Source: Mycobacteroides saopaulense
Lineage (GTDB): Bacteria; Actinomycetota; Actinomycetes; Mycobacteriales; Mycobacteriaceae
NCBI RefSeq assembly: GCF_001456355.1
Contig: NZ_CP010271.1
Coordinates: forward strand, 1,426,001 to 1,490,000
DNA: 64,000 nt
Reading direction: 5' to 3'
The translations under genes were made by a program, and so were the position numbers. Below the pieces are notes generated by a model, which saw only the letters and a program-made list of their open reading frames with translations, was not told where the DNA came from and searched no databases. Positions 11,101 to 18,773 of the stretch are shown one piece after another (position 1 is the first letter of the stretch; every line of letters begins with the position of its first letter).

Positions 11101-13027
11101 GACACAGGATTTCACCGTTGCCGGGGTCGGCGACATGAGCGGCGACGTCTTCGGCAACGGCATGCTGCTGTCCCAGCACATCAAGCTGGTGGCCGCGTTC
11201 GATCACCGGGACATCTTCTTGGACCCCAACCCCGATCCGGCTTCCTCCTGGGCGGAGCGCAAGCGGATGTTCGCCCTGGAACGCTCCAGCTGGGCCGACT
11301 ACAACCCCGCGCTCATCAGTGCCGGCGGCGGTGTCTACAGCAAGGAACAAAAGTCGATACCGATCAGTCCCGAGGTGCGTGACGCACTCGGAATCGACAG
11401 CGACGTAGCAGAGATGACGCCGCCACAGCTCGTGCGTGCCATCCTGCTCGCGCCGGTCGACCTGTTCTTCAACGGCGGCATCGGCACCTACATCAAGGCC
11501 GAGAGCGAATCGCAGGCCGATGTGGGAGACAAGGCCAACGACGCCGTCCGTGTCAACGGAAACCAGGTGCGCGCCAGGGTGATCGGGGAGGGCGGCAACC
11601 TGGGCCTGACGTCACGGGGACGCATCGAGTTCGAGCTCAACGGCGGTCGCGTCAACACCGACGCCCTGGACAACTCCGCCGGTGTGGACTGCTCGGACCA
11701 CGAGGTCAACATCAAGATCCTGATCGACTCGCTGGTCAGCGCAGGCAAGATCGCAGCCTCCGAACGGACAGCCCTGCTGGAATCGATGACCGACGATGTC
11801 GCCACGCTCGTGCTGGCCGACAACGAATCTCAGAACAACCTCATGGGCACCAGCCGTGCCAATGCGGCCTCGCTGCTCAGTGTGCATGCGCGGCAAATCG
11901 GCTACCTGGTCGCCGAGCGCGGGCTCGATCGCGAGCTGGAGGCGCTGCCGTCGGAAAAGGAGATCGATCGCCGCGTCGCACTCGGGATCGGTTTGACCTC
12001 ACCGGAACTGGCGACGCTCATGGCGCACGTCAAGCTGGGGCTCAAAGATGATCTGCTGGCCAGCGATGCCCCGGATCAAGAGGTCACGCTGCGACGTATG
12101 GTGCACTATTTTCCGGACGTGCTGCGTGAGCGCTTCGACGCAGAGATCCGGCAGCATCCGCTGCGCAAAGAGATCTATGCCACCATGCTGGTCAACTCGG
12201 TGGTCGATTGCGGTGGAATCACCTACGTGTACCGGCTTTTCGAGGATGCCGGGACAGGTTCGGTGGACGGTCTCAAGACCTATGTGGCCGTTGAAGCGAT
12301 CTTCGGGCTGCGCTCGCTGTGGGACCGCATCCGCCATGCCGATGTGCCCGTGGCGGTTTCGGACCGGCTGACGCTGGACATGCGCCGTCTGCTCGATCGC
12401 GCATCGCGGTGGCTCATCAGCTACCGGCCGCAGCCGCTGGCGGTGGGCGCCGAGATCAACCGCTTTGCCCAGGGCATTGCCGAGCTGAGCCCGAAGCTCA
12501 CCACCTGGCTGCGCGGTCACGATCTGGAGATTGTCACCAAGCAGACCGAAGACTTGGTGGCACTGGGTGTTCCGTTCGATCTCGCCAGTGACGTGGCCAG
12601 CTGCCTCTATGGTTTCAGCCTGCTGGACATCATCGATATCGCCGATATCGCCGATCGTGACGGCGCCGAGGTCGCGGATCTGTACTTCACCCTGATGGAC
12701 GACCTGCGGGTGGATGATCTGCTGACCGCCGTCTCGCAGCTGGAACGCAACGATCGGTGGCATAGCCTGGCCCGGTTGGCGATCCGCGATGACATCTACT
12801 CCTCGCTGCGGGCGCTCACCATGGACGTGCTGTCGGTGGGCGAACCGGACGAGACCGGTGAACAGAAGATCGCCGAGTGGGAGTTCACCAACGCCTCGCG
12901 TCTGGAGCGGGCCCGCGGCACCCTGGCGGAGATCTTCGCCTCGGGCGAGCCGGACCTGGCGACGTTGTCGGTGGCAGCACGCCAGATCAGAGGGATGATC
13001 AGGAGCAGCATCACCGGTCCTGCATGA
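8183..13027 (+). CDS. gdh: NAD-specific glutamate dehydrogenase, 180-kDa class
   Basis: About 1614 aa, the length of the GDH-180 class (Rv2476c is about 1624). The N-terminal ~700 residues carry ACT-like and helical regulatory domains. The catalytic core lies in the middle: [35 protein letters not shown] (substrate Lys), [15 protein letters not shown] and [14 protein letters not shown], then the nucleotide-binding part with [20 protein letters not shown]; a long helical C-terminus follows. It converts glutamate and NAD+ to 2-oxoglutarate and ammonia, mainly in the catabolic direction; in mycobacteria this enzyme is inhibited by unphosphorylated GarA. 2-oxoglutarate is also the substrate of KorAB encoded further down. 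An alternative start is GTG 8141. Confidence 0.95.
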   Translation: MTVNTGTTTSENTPYTNGSGVPAIETLTAAFSRARFLGDQEWDEVFDADGHAAPPAPPVREALLRALLRLAAQRQPHAISMAVYRNGDDAGLGTALQLVTDYTPLLTESITVLLRRLGVAIVDLMDPVFTVERSADGALLSAAPLDNPHSDSAVGAECWIHLQLPPSIDAERLAFIETQLPHTLEDGSHVAADTEAMRDAVIELAVDLDASAGTARFSAAELTEVANLLRWLVDGNFTVLGYQRCTVENGRATVDESSRLGLLKRREEVLPQLTHNDDLLVLAQATTPTYLRYAIYPNIVVIRQDDGSGPAVEHRLVGVFTVAAMNADVMSIPVVSDRVHQVLARSDASQDSLAGHMLIDIMQNLPRAELFAAGVDQLQNLVTAVRNIGAHPGTLLFLRADELGNFVTALVYLPRDRYTTTVRLAMQDTLVRELGGTGIDYTARVSESPWALVHFTVRMPEDNQSTSVDTSEENRVRIQGLLTQTTRTWSDRLVSAVRPDSPIDRACAERYSVILPEVFKTNVPPAEAIADIARIEGLQKDSIDLAYDAEELGTGVLSMYLGGRSASLSQVLPVLHSMGVDVLEERPYHFTRPDGLAVSLYAFRIVVHPAIARTFDADGTERRAELLTDAIDDVWHGRVETDRFNELVLRAGLTAGQITILRGYAKYLRQAGFPYSQAHIETVLADNSQTARDFVELFEARFDPAITDDTLAEAKAAHVLAEIDKVVSLDTDRVLRAFFGLIQATLRTNYFVKKEDSARAKGVLSFKLNPREITELPEPRPRFEIFVYSPRVEGVHLRFGPVARGGLRWSDRREDFRTEILGLVKAQAVKNAVIVPVGAKGGFVVKNPPVATGDAAADRDAFRAEGVECYRRFISGLLDITDNRDRTTNEVVPPEGVRRRDGDDPYLVVAADKGTATFSDIANDVALSYGFWLGDAFASGGSVGYDHKAMGITARGAWESVKRHFLEMGIDTQTQDFTVAGVGDMSGDVFGNGMLLSQHIKLVAAFDHRDIFLDPNPDPASSWAERKRMFALERSSWADYNPALISAGGGVYSKEQKSIPISPEVRDALGIDSDVAEMTPPQLVRAILLAPVDLFFNGGIGTYIKAESESQADVGDKANDAVRVNGNQVRARVIGEGGNLGLTSRGRIEFELNGGRVNTDALDNSAGVDCSDHEVNIKILIDSLVSAGKIAASERTALLESMTDDVATLVLADNESQNNLMGTSRANAASLLSVHARQIGYLVAERGLDRELEALPSEKEIDRRVALGIGLTSPELATLMAHVKLGLKDDLLASDAPDQEVTLRRMVHYFPDVLRERFDAEIRQHPLRKEIYATMLVNSVVDCGGITYVYRLFEDAGTGSVDGLKTYVAVEAIFGLRSLWDRIRHADVPVAVSDRLTLDMRRLLDRASRWLISYRPQPLAVGAEINRFAQGIAELSPKLTTWLRGHDLEIVTKQTEDLVALGVPFDLASDVASCLYGFSLLDIIDIADIADRDGAEVADLYFTLMDDLRVDDLLTAVSQLERNDRWHSLARLAIRDDIYSSLRALTMDVLSVGEPDETGEQKIAEWEFTNASRLERARGTLAEIFASGEPDLATLSVAARQIRGMIRSSITGPA

Positions 13028-13034
13028 TGGAGCC

Positions 13035-13460
13035 ATGAGTTCTGATAAGCCCGGCTATGTCGCGGCGGTGCCGGTCCGCTGGTCCGATATCGACATGTAC
13101 CAGCATGTGAACCACGCGACGATGGTGACGATCTTGGAAGAGGCGCGAGTGCCCTTCCTGCGTGACGTCTTTGGTGCAGAGATCACCACCACGGGCCTGC
13201 TCATCGCCGACGTCCACGTGAAGTACAAGGGGCAGGTGCGGCTCGCGGACTCGCCGTTGCAGGTGACCATGTGGGTGTCGAAGATCCGGGCGGCGGACTT
13301 CACCATCAACTACGAGGTGCGTTCGGTGGATGCAGCACCCGACTCCAAACCCGCGGTGATCGCCGACACCCAGCTGGTCACCTTTCACCTCGACAGCCAG
13401 ACCCTGTTGCGCCTCACCGATACTCACCGCGAATACCTGCAGCGGTGGTCACGGCCGTGA
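13035..13460 (+). CDS. Acyl-CoA thioesterase, hot-dog fold
   Basis: 141 aa, 4-hydroxybenzoyl-CoA thioesterase-like hot-dog domain: VRWSDIDMYQHVNHATMVTILEEAR contains the Asp-X-Asp-X-X-X-His-Val-Asn pattern with the catalytic Asp of the family. It should hydrolyse an acyl-CoA in the cytoplasm; the substrate cannot be read from the sequence. It starts 8 nt after the gdh stop and overlaps the next gene by 4 bp, so the three are one transcription unit, as with Rv2476c-Rv2474c. Confidence 0.85.
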   Translation: MSSDKPGYVAAVPVRWSDIDMYQHVNHATMVTILEEARVPFLRDVFGAEITTTGLLIADVHVKYKGQVRLADSPLQVTMWVSKIRAADFTINYEVRSVDAAPDSKPAVIADTQLVTFHLDSQTLLRLTDTHREYLQRWSRP

Positions 13461-14104
13461 CCGAGGCCCCGCTGCGGGTACCCGACGCCTATGACCGCAA
13501 GGACCTCGCCACCTTCCTCACCCGTGTCGCTCAGCTCGACGAGTCGGCGGTGGTGCGGCTGCGCGTGCGCGACGATGGCCGGGTAGTTGTCTGGGCGGCA
13601 ACACAGTTCGATGTGCTGGCCTGCCGTGCGGTGCGCGGCGAGTTGCGCACACCTGATATCACCGCCGCCGTCGACGAGGTGCTGCGTGGTCTGCAGAGCC
13701 CTGACGCGGACGGCTATGTGCACACCGGGTTCCCCATGGACTCGGTGTGGCGCGGTGCCCTGCCGGCGGACAACGGTTTCGAATACCTAGACGACATTCC
13801 TGCGCGGTCGGTGCTCGAACTGGCACAGCGCGGGGGAGAGCTGGCCCGCGAGCACGGCAGTGCTCACGGGCCGCCCGTGTCGCTGCTCGATCAGTCGGTC
13901 GTCACTGTCGACGGCGCCGGTGGTCAGCAGGTCGACGTGCCGATGCGATGCGTATTTGCCTTGATCGCAATGGGATTCATCCCGCCGAGCCCCACCGAGG
14001 AGGAGCCGGTGCGGGTGCGCGCCCTGCCGTCATGGCTGCGCCTGGATGCCCGGTTCGGTTCGGTGTATCGCCATCGAACCGACCTGTCGCTGCTGGTGCG
14101 TTAG
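13457..14104 (+). CDS. Conserved mycobacterial protein of unknown function (Rv2474c-like)
   Basis: About 215 aa. The GTG start at 13457 overlaps the thioesterase stop as GTGA, the typical coupled arrangement. The protein is soluble, mixed alpha/beta, without signal peptide or recognisable catalytic motif. Length and position match Rv2474c (217 aa). A longer upstream frame only runs through the thioesterase gene and is rejected. Its stop overlaps the stop of convergent aglA within TTAG. Confidence 0.75.
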   Translation: MTEAPLRVPDAYDRKDLATFLTRVAQLDESAVVRLRVRDDGRVVVWAATQFDVLACRAVRGELRTPDITAAVDEVLRGLQSPDADGYVHTGFPMDSVWRGALPADNGFEYLDDIPARSVLELAQRGGELAREHGSAHGPPVSLLDQSVVTVDGAGGQQVDVPMRCVFALIAMGFIPPSPTEEEPVRVRALPSWLRLDARFGSVYRHRTDLSLLVR

Positions 14105-15690
14105 ACGATCCAGGCCGCGGTGTTGCGTGGCAGCTTGCCGTTGACGAGCGGCCCGCTGGTCAGGATGACTTCGCCCTCGGGCAGATCCACCAGATCGCTG
14201 CTGACGTTCACGGCGCAGGTGAGGCCGCCGCCCTTGACGCGGAATGCCAGTGCGCCCGGCGGGCTGCCGTACCACTCCAGGCTGGTGCCCTTGAATTCTG
14301 GACGGTTCTTGCGCAATTCGATGGCCCGCCGATACAGCGACAGCGTGGAGTCGGTGCGCTCTAGCTGACGCTCGACGGTGAATTCCGCCCAGCCGTGCGG
14401 CATGGGCAGCCAGGTCTGGTCGTTGCTCGAGAAGCCATAAGGGGGATCGGTGCCCTCCCAGGGGATCGGCACCCGGCAGCCGTCGCGGCCCCGCTCGGTG
14501 TGCCCGGAGCGCTCCCACACCGGATCCTGCAGGGCCTCGTCGGGCAGATCGACATTCGGCAGTCCGAGCTCGGAACCGTTGTAGATGAACACAGTTCCGG
14601 GCAGCGCAAGCATCACCAGGGCCATGGCCCTGGCCCGCCACTGGCCGATCTGGCCGTCGCCGTAGCGCGTCACCTCGCGCTCCACGTCGTGGTTGGACAA
14701 CGTCCAGGTGGGTGTCGCGCCCACGGAATCCACTGCGGCGAGCGAGTTCTCGATGGCCGAACGGATCTTGTCGGCATCGAAGTCGGCTTCGACCAGTTTG
14801 AAGTTGAATCCGAGGTGCAGCTCGTCGGGCCTGACGTATTCGGCGAAGCGGGTGTTGTCGTTCACCCAGATCTCGCCGACGGCAACCACATCGCGGTACT
14901 GATCGAGCACCTTACGAATCTTGCGGTGGTATTCGTGGACGCCTTCGTTGTTGAAGCGCGGGTCTTCGTCGGCGATGTGCAGCATCGAGGTTTCGGTGTC
15001 CTCGATATCGGGGAGGCCCGGCGGCTTGGCCATGCCGTGGGCCACGTCGAGGCGGAAGCCGTCGATGCCGCGGTCCAGCCAGAAGCGCAGGGTGTCGGCG
15101 AAGTCGTCGAACACCTCCGGGTTGTCCCAGTTGACGTCGGGCTGTTCGGGAGCGAACAGGTGTAGGTACCACTGGCCGGGAGTGCCGTCCGGCTCGGTGA
15201 TCCGTGTCCAGGCCGGGCCGCCGAACACCGACGGCCAATTGTTCGGCGGCAGTTCGCCATTGGCGCCCTTGCCGTCTCTGAAGATGTAGCGCGCACGGGC
15301 ATCGCTGCCGGGTGGGCTCTGGAGTGCTTCCAGGAACCACGGGTGCTGGGAGCTGGTGTGATTGGGGACAAGGTCCATGATGACCTTGATGTTGTGCCGG
15401 TGCGCCGAGGCGATGAGCCGGTGCATCGCGATCGATCCACCGAACAGCGGATCGATCTCGCGTGGGTTGGACACGTCATAGCCGTGGTCCGCCATCGGCG
15501 ATCTGGTGACTGGATTTAGCCAGATGCCTTCGATGCCGAGCAGGTCAAGGTAGCCAAGTTTTGCTGAAATACCGTCGAGGTCTCCGACCCCGTCGCCGTC
15601 GCTGTCGCCGAACGACCGCGGGTAGATCTGATAGAAAACGGCCCGCGACCACCAGGGGTCGTCATGTTGGCCCAAGTAGGCGGGGGTCAC
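14101..15690 (-). CDS. aglA: GH13 alpha-glucosidase / oligo-1,6-glucosidase
   Basis: 529 aa, (beta/alpha)8 glycoside hydrolase 13. Conserved regions: YQIYPRSFGDSDGDGVGDL, DLVPNHTS, GFRLDVAHGM (nucleophile Asp), VGEIWV (acid/base Glu) and LSNHDVER (stabilising Asp); a C-terminal beta-sandwich follows. It cleaves alpha-linked glucose from oligosaccharides such as maltose or isomaltose, in the cytoplasm (no signal peptide). GTG start. Matches Rv2471. The glbO gene lies 51 bp upstream on the same strand. Confidence 0.92.
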   Translation of the reverse strand: MTPAYLGQHDDPWWSRAVFYQIYPRSFGDSDGDGVGDLDGISAKLGYLDLLGIEGIWLNPVTRSPMADHGYDVSNPREIDPLFGGSIAMHRLIASAHRHNIKVIMDLVPNHTSSQHPWFLEALQSPPGSDARARYIFRDGKGANGELPPNNWPSVFGGPAWTRITEPDGTPGQWYLHLFAPEQPDVNWDNPEVFDDFADTLRFWLDRGIDGFRLDVAHGMAKPPGLPDIEDTETSMLHIADEDPRFNNEGVHEYHRKIRKVLDQYRDVVAVGEIWVNDNTRFAEYVRPDELHLGFNFKLVEADFDADKIRSAIENSLAAVDSVGATPTWTLSNHDVEREVTRYGDGQIGQWRARAMALVMLALPGTVFIYNGSELGLPNVDLPDEALQDPVWERSGHTERGRDGCRVPIPWEGTDPPYGFSSNDQTWLPMPHGWAEFTVERQLERTDSTLSLYRRAIELRKNRPEFKGTSLEWYGSPPGALAFRVKGGGLTCAVNVSSDLVDLPEGEVILTSGPLVNGKLPRNTAAWIV

Positions 15691-15741
15691 GGTTGATCAT
15701 TCTGCACCACGGCGGCGTCGGCCTCGAATCGCGATCGACCG

Positions 15742-16149
15742 TCAGAACGGGGAGTTGACCATCGACTGCGCCGCCATTTCCAGGTAGCTCCACAGCTGGG
15801 CGCGATGCTCGTCGTCCAGGGTGTTGCGGTCGATGGAATCGACGGCGGTCCGCATGCAGCGCAGCCACGCGTCACGCTCGATGGGCCCGATCCGAAACGG
15901 TGCGTGACGCATCCGCAATCGCGGATGTCCGCGCTGATCCGAGTAGGTACGCGGGCCGCCCCAGTACTGCTCGAGGAACATTCGCAGGCGATCCTCGGCG
16001 CCGGTGAGATCTTCTTCCGGATAGAGCGGCCGCAACACCTCGTCATCGGCTACCAGCTCGTAGAAGCGGGCCACTATCGCGTGGAAAGTGGCCTCGCCAC
16101 CGACGGCCTCGTAGAAGTTTTCTGGGGTAGGGGCTGCCACGTACGCCAT
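15742..16149 (-). CDS. glbO: Truncated haemoglobin, group II (trHbO)
   Basis: 135 aa (Rv2470 is 128). The key residues are in place: Tyr30 (B10), Tyr43 (CD1), proximal His82 (F8) in RHAPFRI and Trp95 (G8), with the group II hydrogen-bond network. Haem protein that binds O2 tightly and is linked to respiration and peroxide or NO chemistry. Probably transcribed with aglA. Confidence 0.95.
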   Translation of the reverse strand: MAYVAAPTPENFYEAVGGEATFHAIVARFYELVADDEVLRPLYPEEDLTGAEDRLRMFLEQYWGGPRTYSDQRGHPRLRMRHAPFRIGPIERDAWLRCMRTAVDSIDRNTLDDEHRAQLWSYLEMAAQSMVNSPF

Positions 16150-16269
16150 TGTGCCGGTACCTGTGTGGGCCGGTCAGCCGGGTTGGTCACGTGATGTTCA
16201 TTGGATTGACCTGCGAACACGGTGCAAATTGTCGTGCGAAGACCGCCGAATCGTGGTGCACTGGTTGTA

Positions 16270-16938
16270 ATGGCGCAACACAAGAAGAGCCGTGGGCACC
16301 GGCATAGCAGTGCCAGCGCTGGGCCGACCCAGAACGGGTCGGCCCGAATACTGCACAGTGTCCCGGGGACGAGGGTCCCCGGGGCCATTCCCCCGCAGCA
16401 GTCCAACGACGCCGGTTCCCTATGGGGCCGGCGTCGCGTGTTATTGCTGAACTCCACATATGAGCCGCTGACTGCGCTGCCGATGCGCCGCGCCGTGATC
16501 ATGCTGCTGTGCGGTAAGGCCGATGTGGTGCACGACGACCCAGGTGCCCCCGTCATCCATTCCGCCACGACGTCGGTGGCGGTCCCGTCGGTGATCAGAC
16601 TGCGGACCTTCGTCCGGGTGCCCTACCGGGCCCGGGTTCCGATGACGCGCGCCGCGCTGATGCATCGTGACCGGTTCCGTTGCGCGTACTGCGGTGGGCG
16701 GGCCGACACGATCGATCATGTGATCCCGCGCAGCAAGGGTGGTTCGCACTCCTGGGAGAACTGTGTGGCCTGCTGTTCCTCGTGTAATCACCGCAAGGCG
16801 GACCGGCTGCTGGCCGACTTGGGCTGGGCGTTGCACACCACGCCGATGCCGCCCAAGGGCCAGCATTGGCGGCTGCTGTCGTCGGTGAAGGAACTCGACC
16901 CGGCCTGGGTGCGATACCTGGGCGAGGGCGCGGCGTGA
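16270..16938 (+). CDS. HNH endonuclease
   Basis: 222 aa from ATG 16270, exactly the length I recall for Rv2469c. The nuclease core (~138-175) is CAYCGGRADTIDHVIPRSKG followed by CxxC and NHRKADR: the Asp-His pair and distal Asn/His form the beta-beta-alpha metal site, and two Cys pairs bind structural zinc. The preceding ~130 residues contain LLLNSTYEPL, typical of this actinobacterial family. It probably cuts or nicks DNA, but the physiological role is unknown. No clear ribosome site, so a leaderless transcript is possible. Confidence 0.85.
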   Translation: MAQHKKSRGHRHSSASAGPTQNGSARILHSVPGTRVPGAIPPQQSNDAGSLWGRRRVLLLNSTYEPLTALPMRRAVIMLLCGKADVVHDDPGAPVIHSATTSVAVPSVIRLRTFVRVPYRARVPMTRAALMHRDRFRCAYCGGRADTIDHVIPRSKGGSHSWENCVACCSSCNHRKADRLLADLGWALHTTPMPPKGQHWRLLSSVKELDPAWVRYLGEGAA

Positions 16939-16960
16939 CTTATCGGCTACGGTTTGCATC

Positions 16961-17230
16961 GTGAGCTTCCTCAACAGCCCCACATACATCGGGATGCCGG
17001 TATGGGTAGCCCTGATCGCGCCGGTCTTCCTCGTGCTCGTCGGACTGTGGACGATGCGCAAGAAGGGGCCGCACCCCGCGACGTACAACATGAACGACGG
17101 CTGGACGCACGCCCCGATCCTGTGGGCTGCCGTCGACGAGAACATCGGTGATGCCCATGGGCATGGCCACGGTCATGGCGGCCACGCAGGCGCCGAGGCG
17201 ATTGGAGGGTCCGCACGTGGCAAGTGGTGA
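16961..17230 (+). CDS. ctaJ: Small membrane protein, likely CtaJ-type accessory subunit of the aa3 oxidase
   Basis: 89 aa, GTG start. One transmembrane helix (residues ~12-31, [17 protein letters not shown]), then a soluble segment with the motif [18 protein letters not shown] and a His/Gly tail ([10 protein letters not shown]). Size, single helix and location directly after the HNH gene and before a DUF5130-type gene fit the small subunits CtaJ and PRSAF1 that were found in the M. smegmatis bcc-aa3 supercomplex. The name rests on family memory and gene order. The His tail could bind metal. Confidence 0.6.
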   Translation: MSFLNSPTYIGMPVWVALIAPVFLVLVGLWTMRKKGPHPATYNMNDGWTHAPILWAAVDENIGDAHGHGHGHGGHAGAEAIGGSARGKW

Positions 17231-17684
17231 AGTCACCAAGACTGCTCCCGCGGAACTCCCTCGCGGATGGGCCGAGACCGTCAGCGGTCGTATCTCGGGC
17301 GTTACCGAGCCGGGTGAGCTGTCGGTCAACTACCCGTTCCCGAACTACGAGCTGGCCACGCTCGACGATGCCCTGACCTACGGGTCACGCCAGTCGAAGG
17401 CGCGGTTCTCGGTGTACATCGGCGACCTGGGGTCGGACACGTCCATCGGCGCTCGCGAGGTCTTCCTCAAGGTGCCCACGCCCGACGAGGCCGTGCTGAT
17501 CGCCGTGTCGCCCGACCAGCACGTCGTGGAGGTCGTCTACGGCGAGGGACTCAAGGGTCGTGGCGCCGAGTCCGCCGCCGACCTTGGTGTCGCCGCCGCG
17601 CTGGCGTCGTTCAAAGAGGGCAACCTGCTCGACGGGATCATCAGCGCGGTGCGCGTGATGAGCGCCGCCATCGCACGCCCCTAG
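17217..17684 (+). CDS. DUF5130/TPM-like protein, probable supercomplex association factor (Rv2468c-like)
   Basis: 155 aa from GTG 17217, which has GGAGG 8 nt upstream and overlaps the previous gene by 14 bp, so the two are translationally coupled. It has an alpha/beta domain ([41 protein letters not shown]) followed by amphipathic helices. The pattern resembles TPM-fold proteins and the M. smegmatis supercomplex-associated factor PRSAF1. It should act at the membrane with the preceding protein. Assignment moderately secure. Confidence 0.6.
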   Translation: MASGEVTKTAPAELPRGWAETVSGRISGVTEPGELSVNYPFPNYELATLDDALTYGSRQSKARFSVYIGDLGSDTSIGAREVFLKVPTPDEAVLIAVSPDQHVVEVVYGEGLKGRGAESAADLGVAAALASFKEGNLLDGIISAVRVMSAAIARP

Positions 17685-17813
17685 TTCCCGCGCGGACTAC
17701 CGCGCACCCCGCTTTTGCGTCGAGCGCATACCGCACGCATGCGAATTCCCCGAATTCACTGCGCCTGGTATGCGCTCGACGCGTTTGTCGGTGGGCTGCC
17801 GCATGATTCGGCG

Positions 17814-18773
17814 ATGGTGAGTGGGGTGGTTCTCGGCAGTGAGGCACTTCGCGCGGGCTTGGTGACACGCCATGAGCTGTCCGCGAAGTATGTGGCCTGG
17901 CATAAAGACGTTTACATACCTCGAGATTGCGCGATGACTCCGACGATTCGCGCCGAAGCGGCGTGGCTGCGATCGCGCCGCCGGGGAGTGCTCGCGGGCT
18001 TCTCGGCGGCAGCGCTGCACGGCGCGCAGTGGGTTGATCTGTCCCGGCCGGCGGAAATCGTGGACGACCACAACCGTCGCCGCGAGAGTGGTGTGATCAC
18101 CCGCAGGTGTGCGCTCGGTCCCGACGAGGTGTGCGTGGTGCGCGGCATGCGGGTCACCACCGCCGCCCGCACCGCGCTCGACCTCGCGAGTCGGTATCCG
18201 CAAGATGTCGCGGTGGCTGTCATCGATTCGCTCGCCCGGGCGACGCAGCTGTGTGCACTCGATGTGCTCGAACTCGTATCCCGGCATCGCGGGATGCGTG
18301 GTGTGCGGCGGGCGCGGGCCGCCCTCGACCTGGTCGACGCCGGCGCCCAATCGCCCAGGGAGACGTGGCTGCGGCTGCTGCTTATCCGGGCCAGGTTGCC
18401 GCGCCCCAGCACGCAGATCGTGGTGCACAACGGCGACTTCGTCGCCCTCGGTTACATCGACATGGGCTGGGAGGACGTCATGGTGGGTGTCGAATACGAC
18501 GGCGACCACCATCGCAGCGACCGTCGGCAGTACCTCAAAGACATCAGGCGCCTGGAGATGCTCGAAGGCCTGGGCTGGCTGATCGTCCGGGTGGTCGCCG
18601 AGGACCACCCGGAGGACATCATTCGCCGGGTGCGCGAGGCCCGCGGCGCAAGGGGGTGCTTACTGGGCGTCGAACTCGCGGGCCCGCAGCGACCTGACGA
18701 TGCCCGCGCGTCCCTCGGAGACCAGGCGGCGCAGCGCCGACGGGATCTCCTTGGCCAAGAAGCCATCTGCTGA
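17814..18773 (+). CDS. AbiEi-like winged helix plus DUF559 (Vsr-type) endonuclease protein
   Basis: About 319 aa from ATG 17814. N-terminal ~150 residues: DNA-binding winged-helix pattern as in AbiEi-type antitoxins (AWLRSRRRGVLAGFSAAALHG and TTAARTALDLA). C-terminal part (~210-290): PD-(D/E)XK-like core VGVEYDGDHHRSDRR and GLGWLIVRV, as in DUF559 and Vsr endonucleases. Solitary, with no toxin gene beside it. Such proteins occur in many copies in mycobacteria. The last ~38 codons run antisense through the 3' end of pepN (114-bp overlap). The start is uncertain. Confidence 0.65.
   Translation: MVSGVVLGSEALRAGLVTRHELSAKYVAWHKDVYIPRDCAMTPTIRAEAAWLRSRRRGVLAGFSAAALHGAQWVDLSRPAEIVDDHNRRRESGVITRRCALGPDEVCVVRGMRVTTAARTALDLASRYPQDVAVAVIDSLARATQLCALDVLELVSRHRGMRGVRRARAALDLVDAGAQSPRETWLRLLLIRARLPRPSTQIVVHNGDFVALGYIDMGWEDVMVGVEYDGDHHRSDRRQYLKDIRRLEMLEGLGWLIVRVVAEDHPEDIIRRVREARGARGCLLGVELAGPQRPDDARASLGDQAAQRRRDLLGQEAIC

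Noticed and set aside
9524..11350. A 608-codon minus-strand frame in gdh
   Set aside because: It lies wholly inside the catalytic region of glutamate dehydrogenase on the opposite strand, and is a composition effect.
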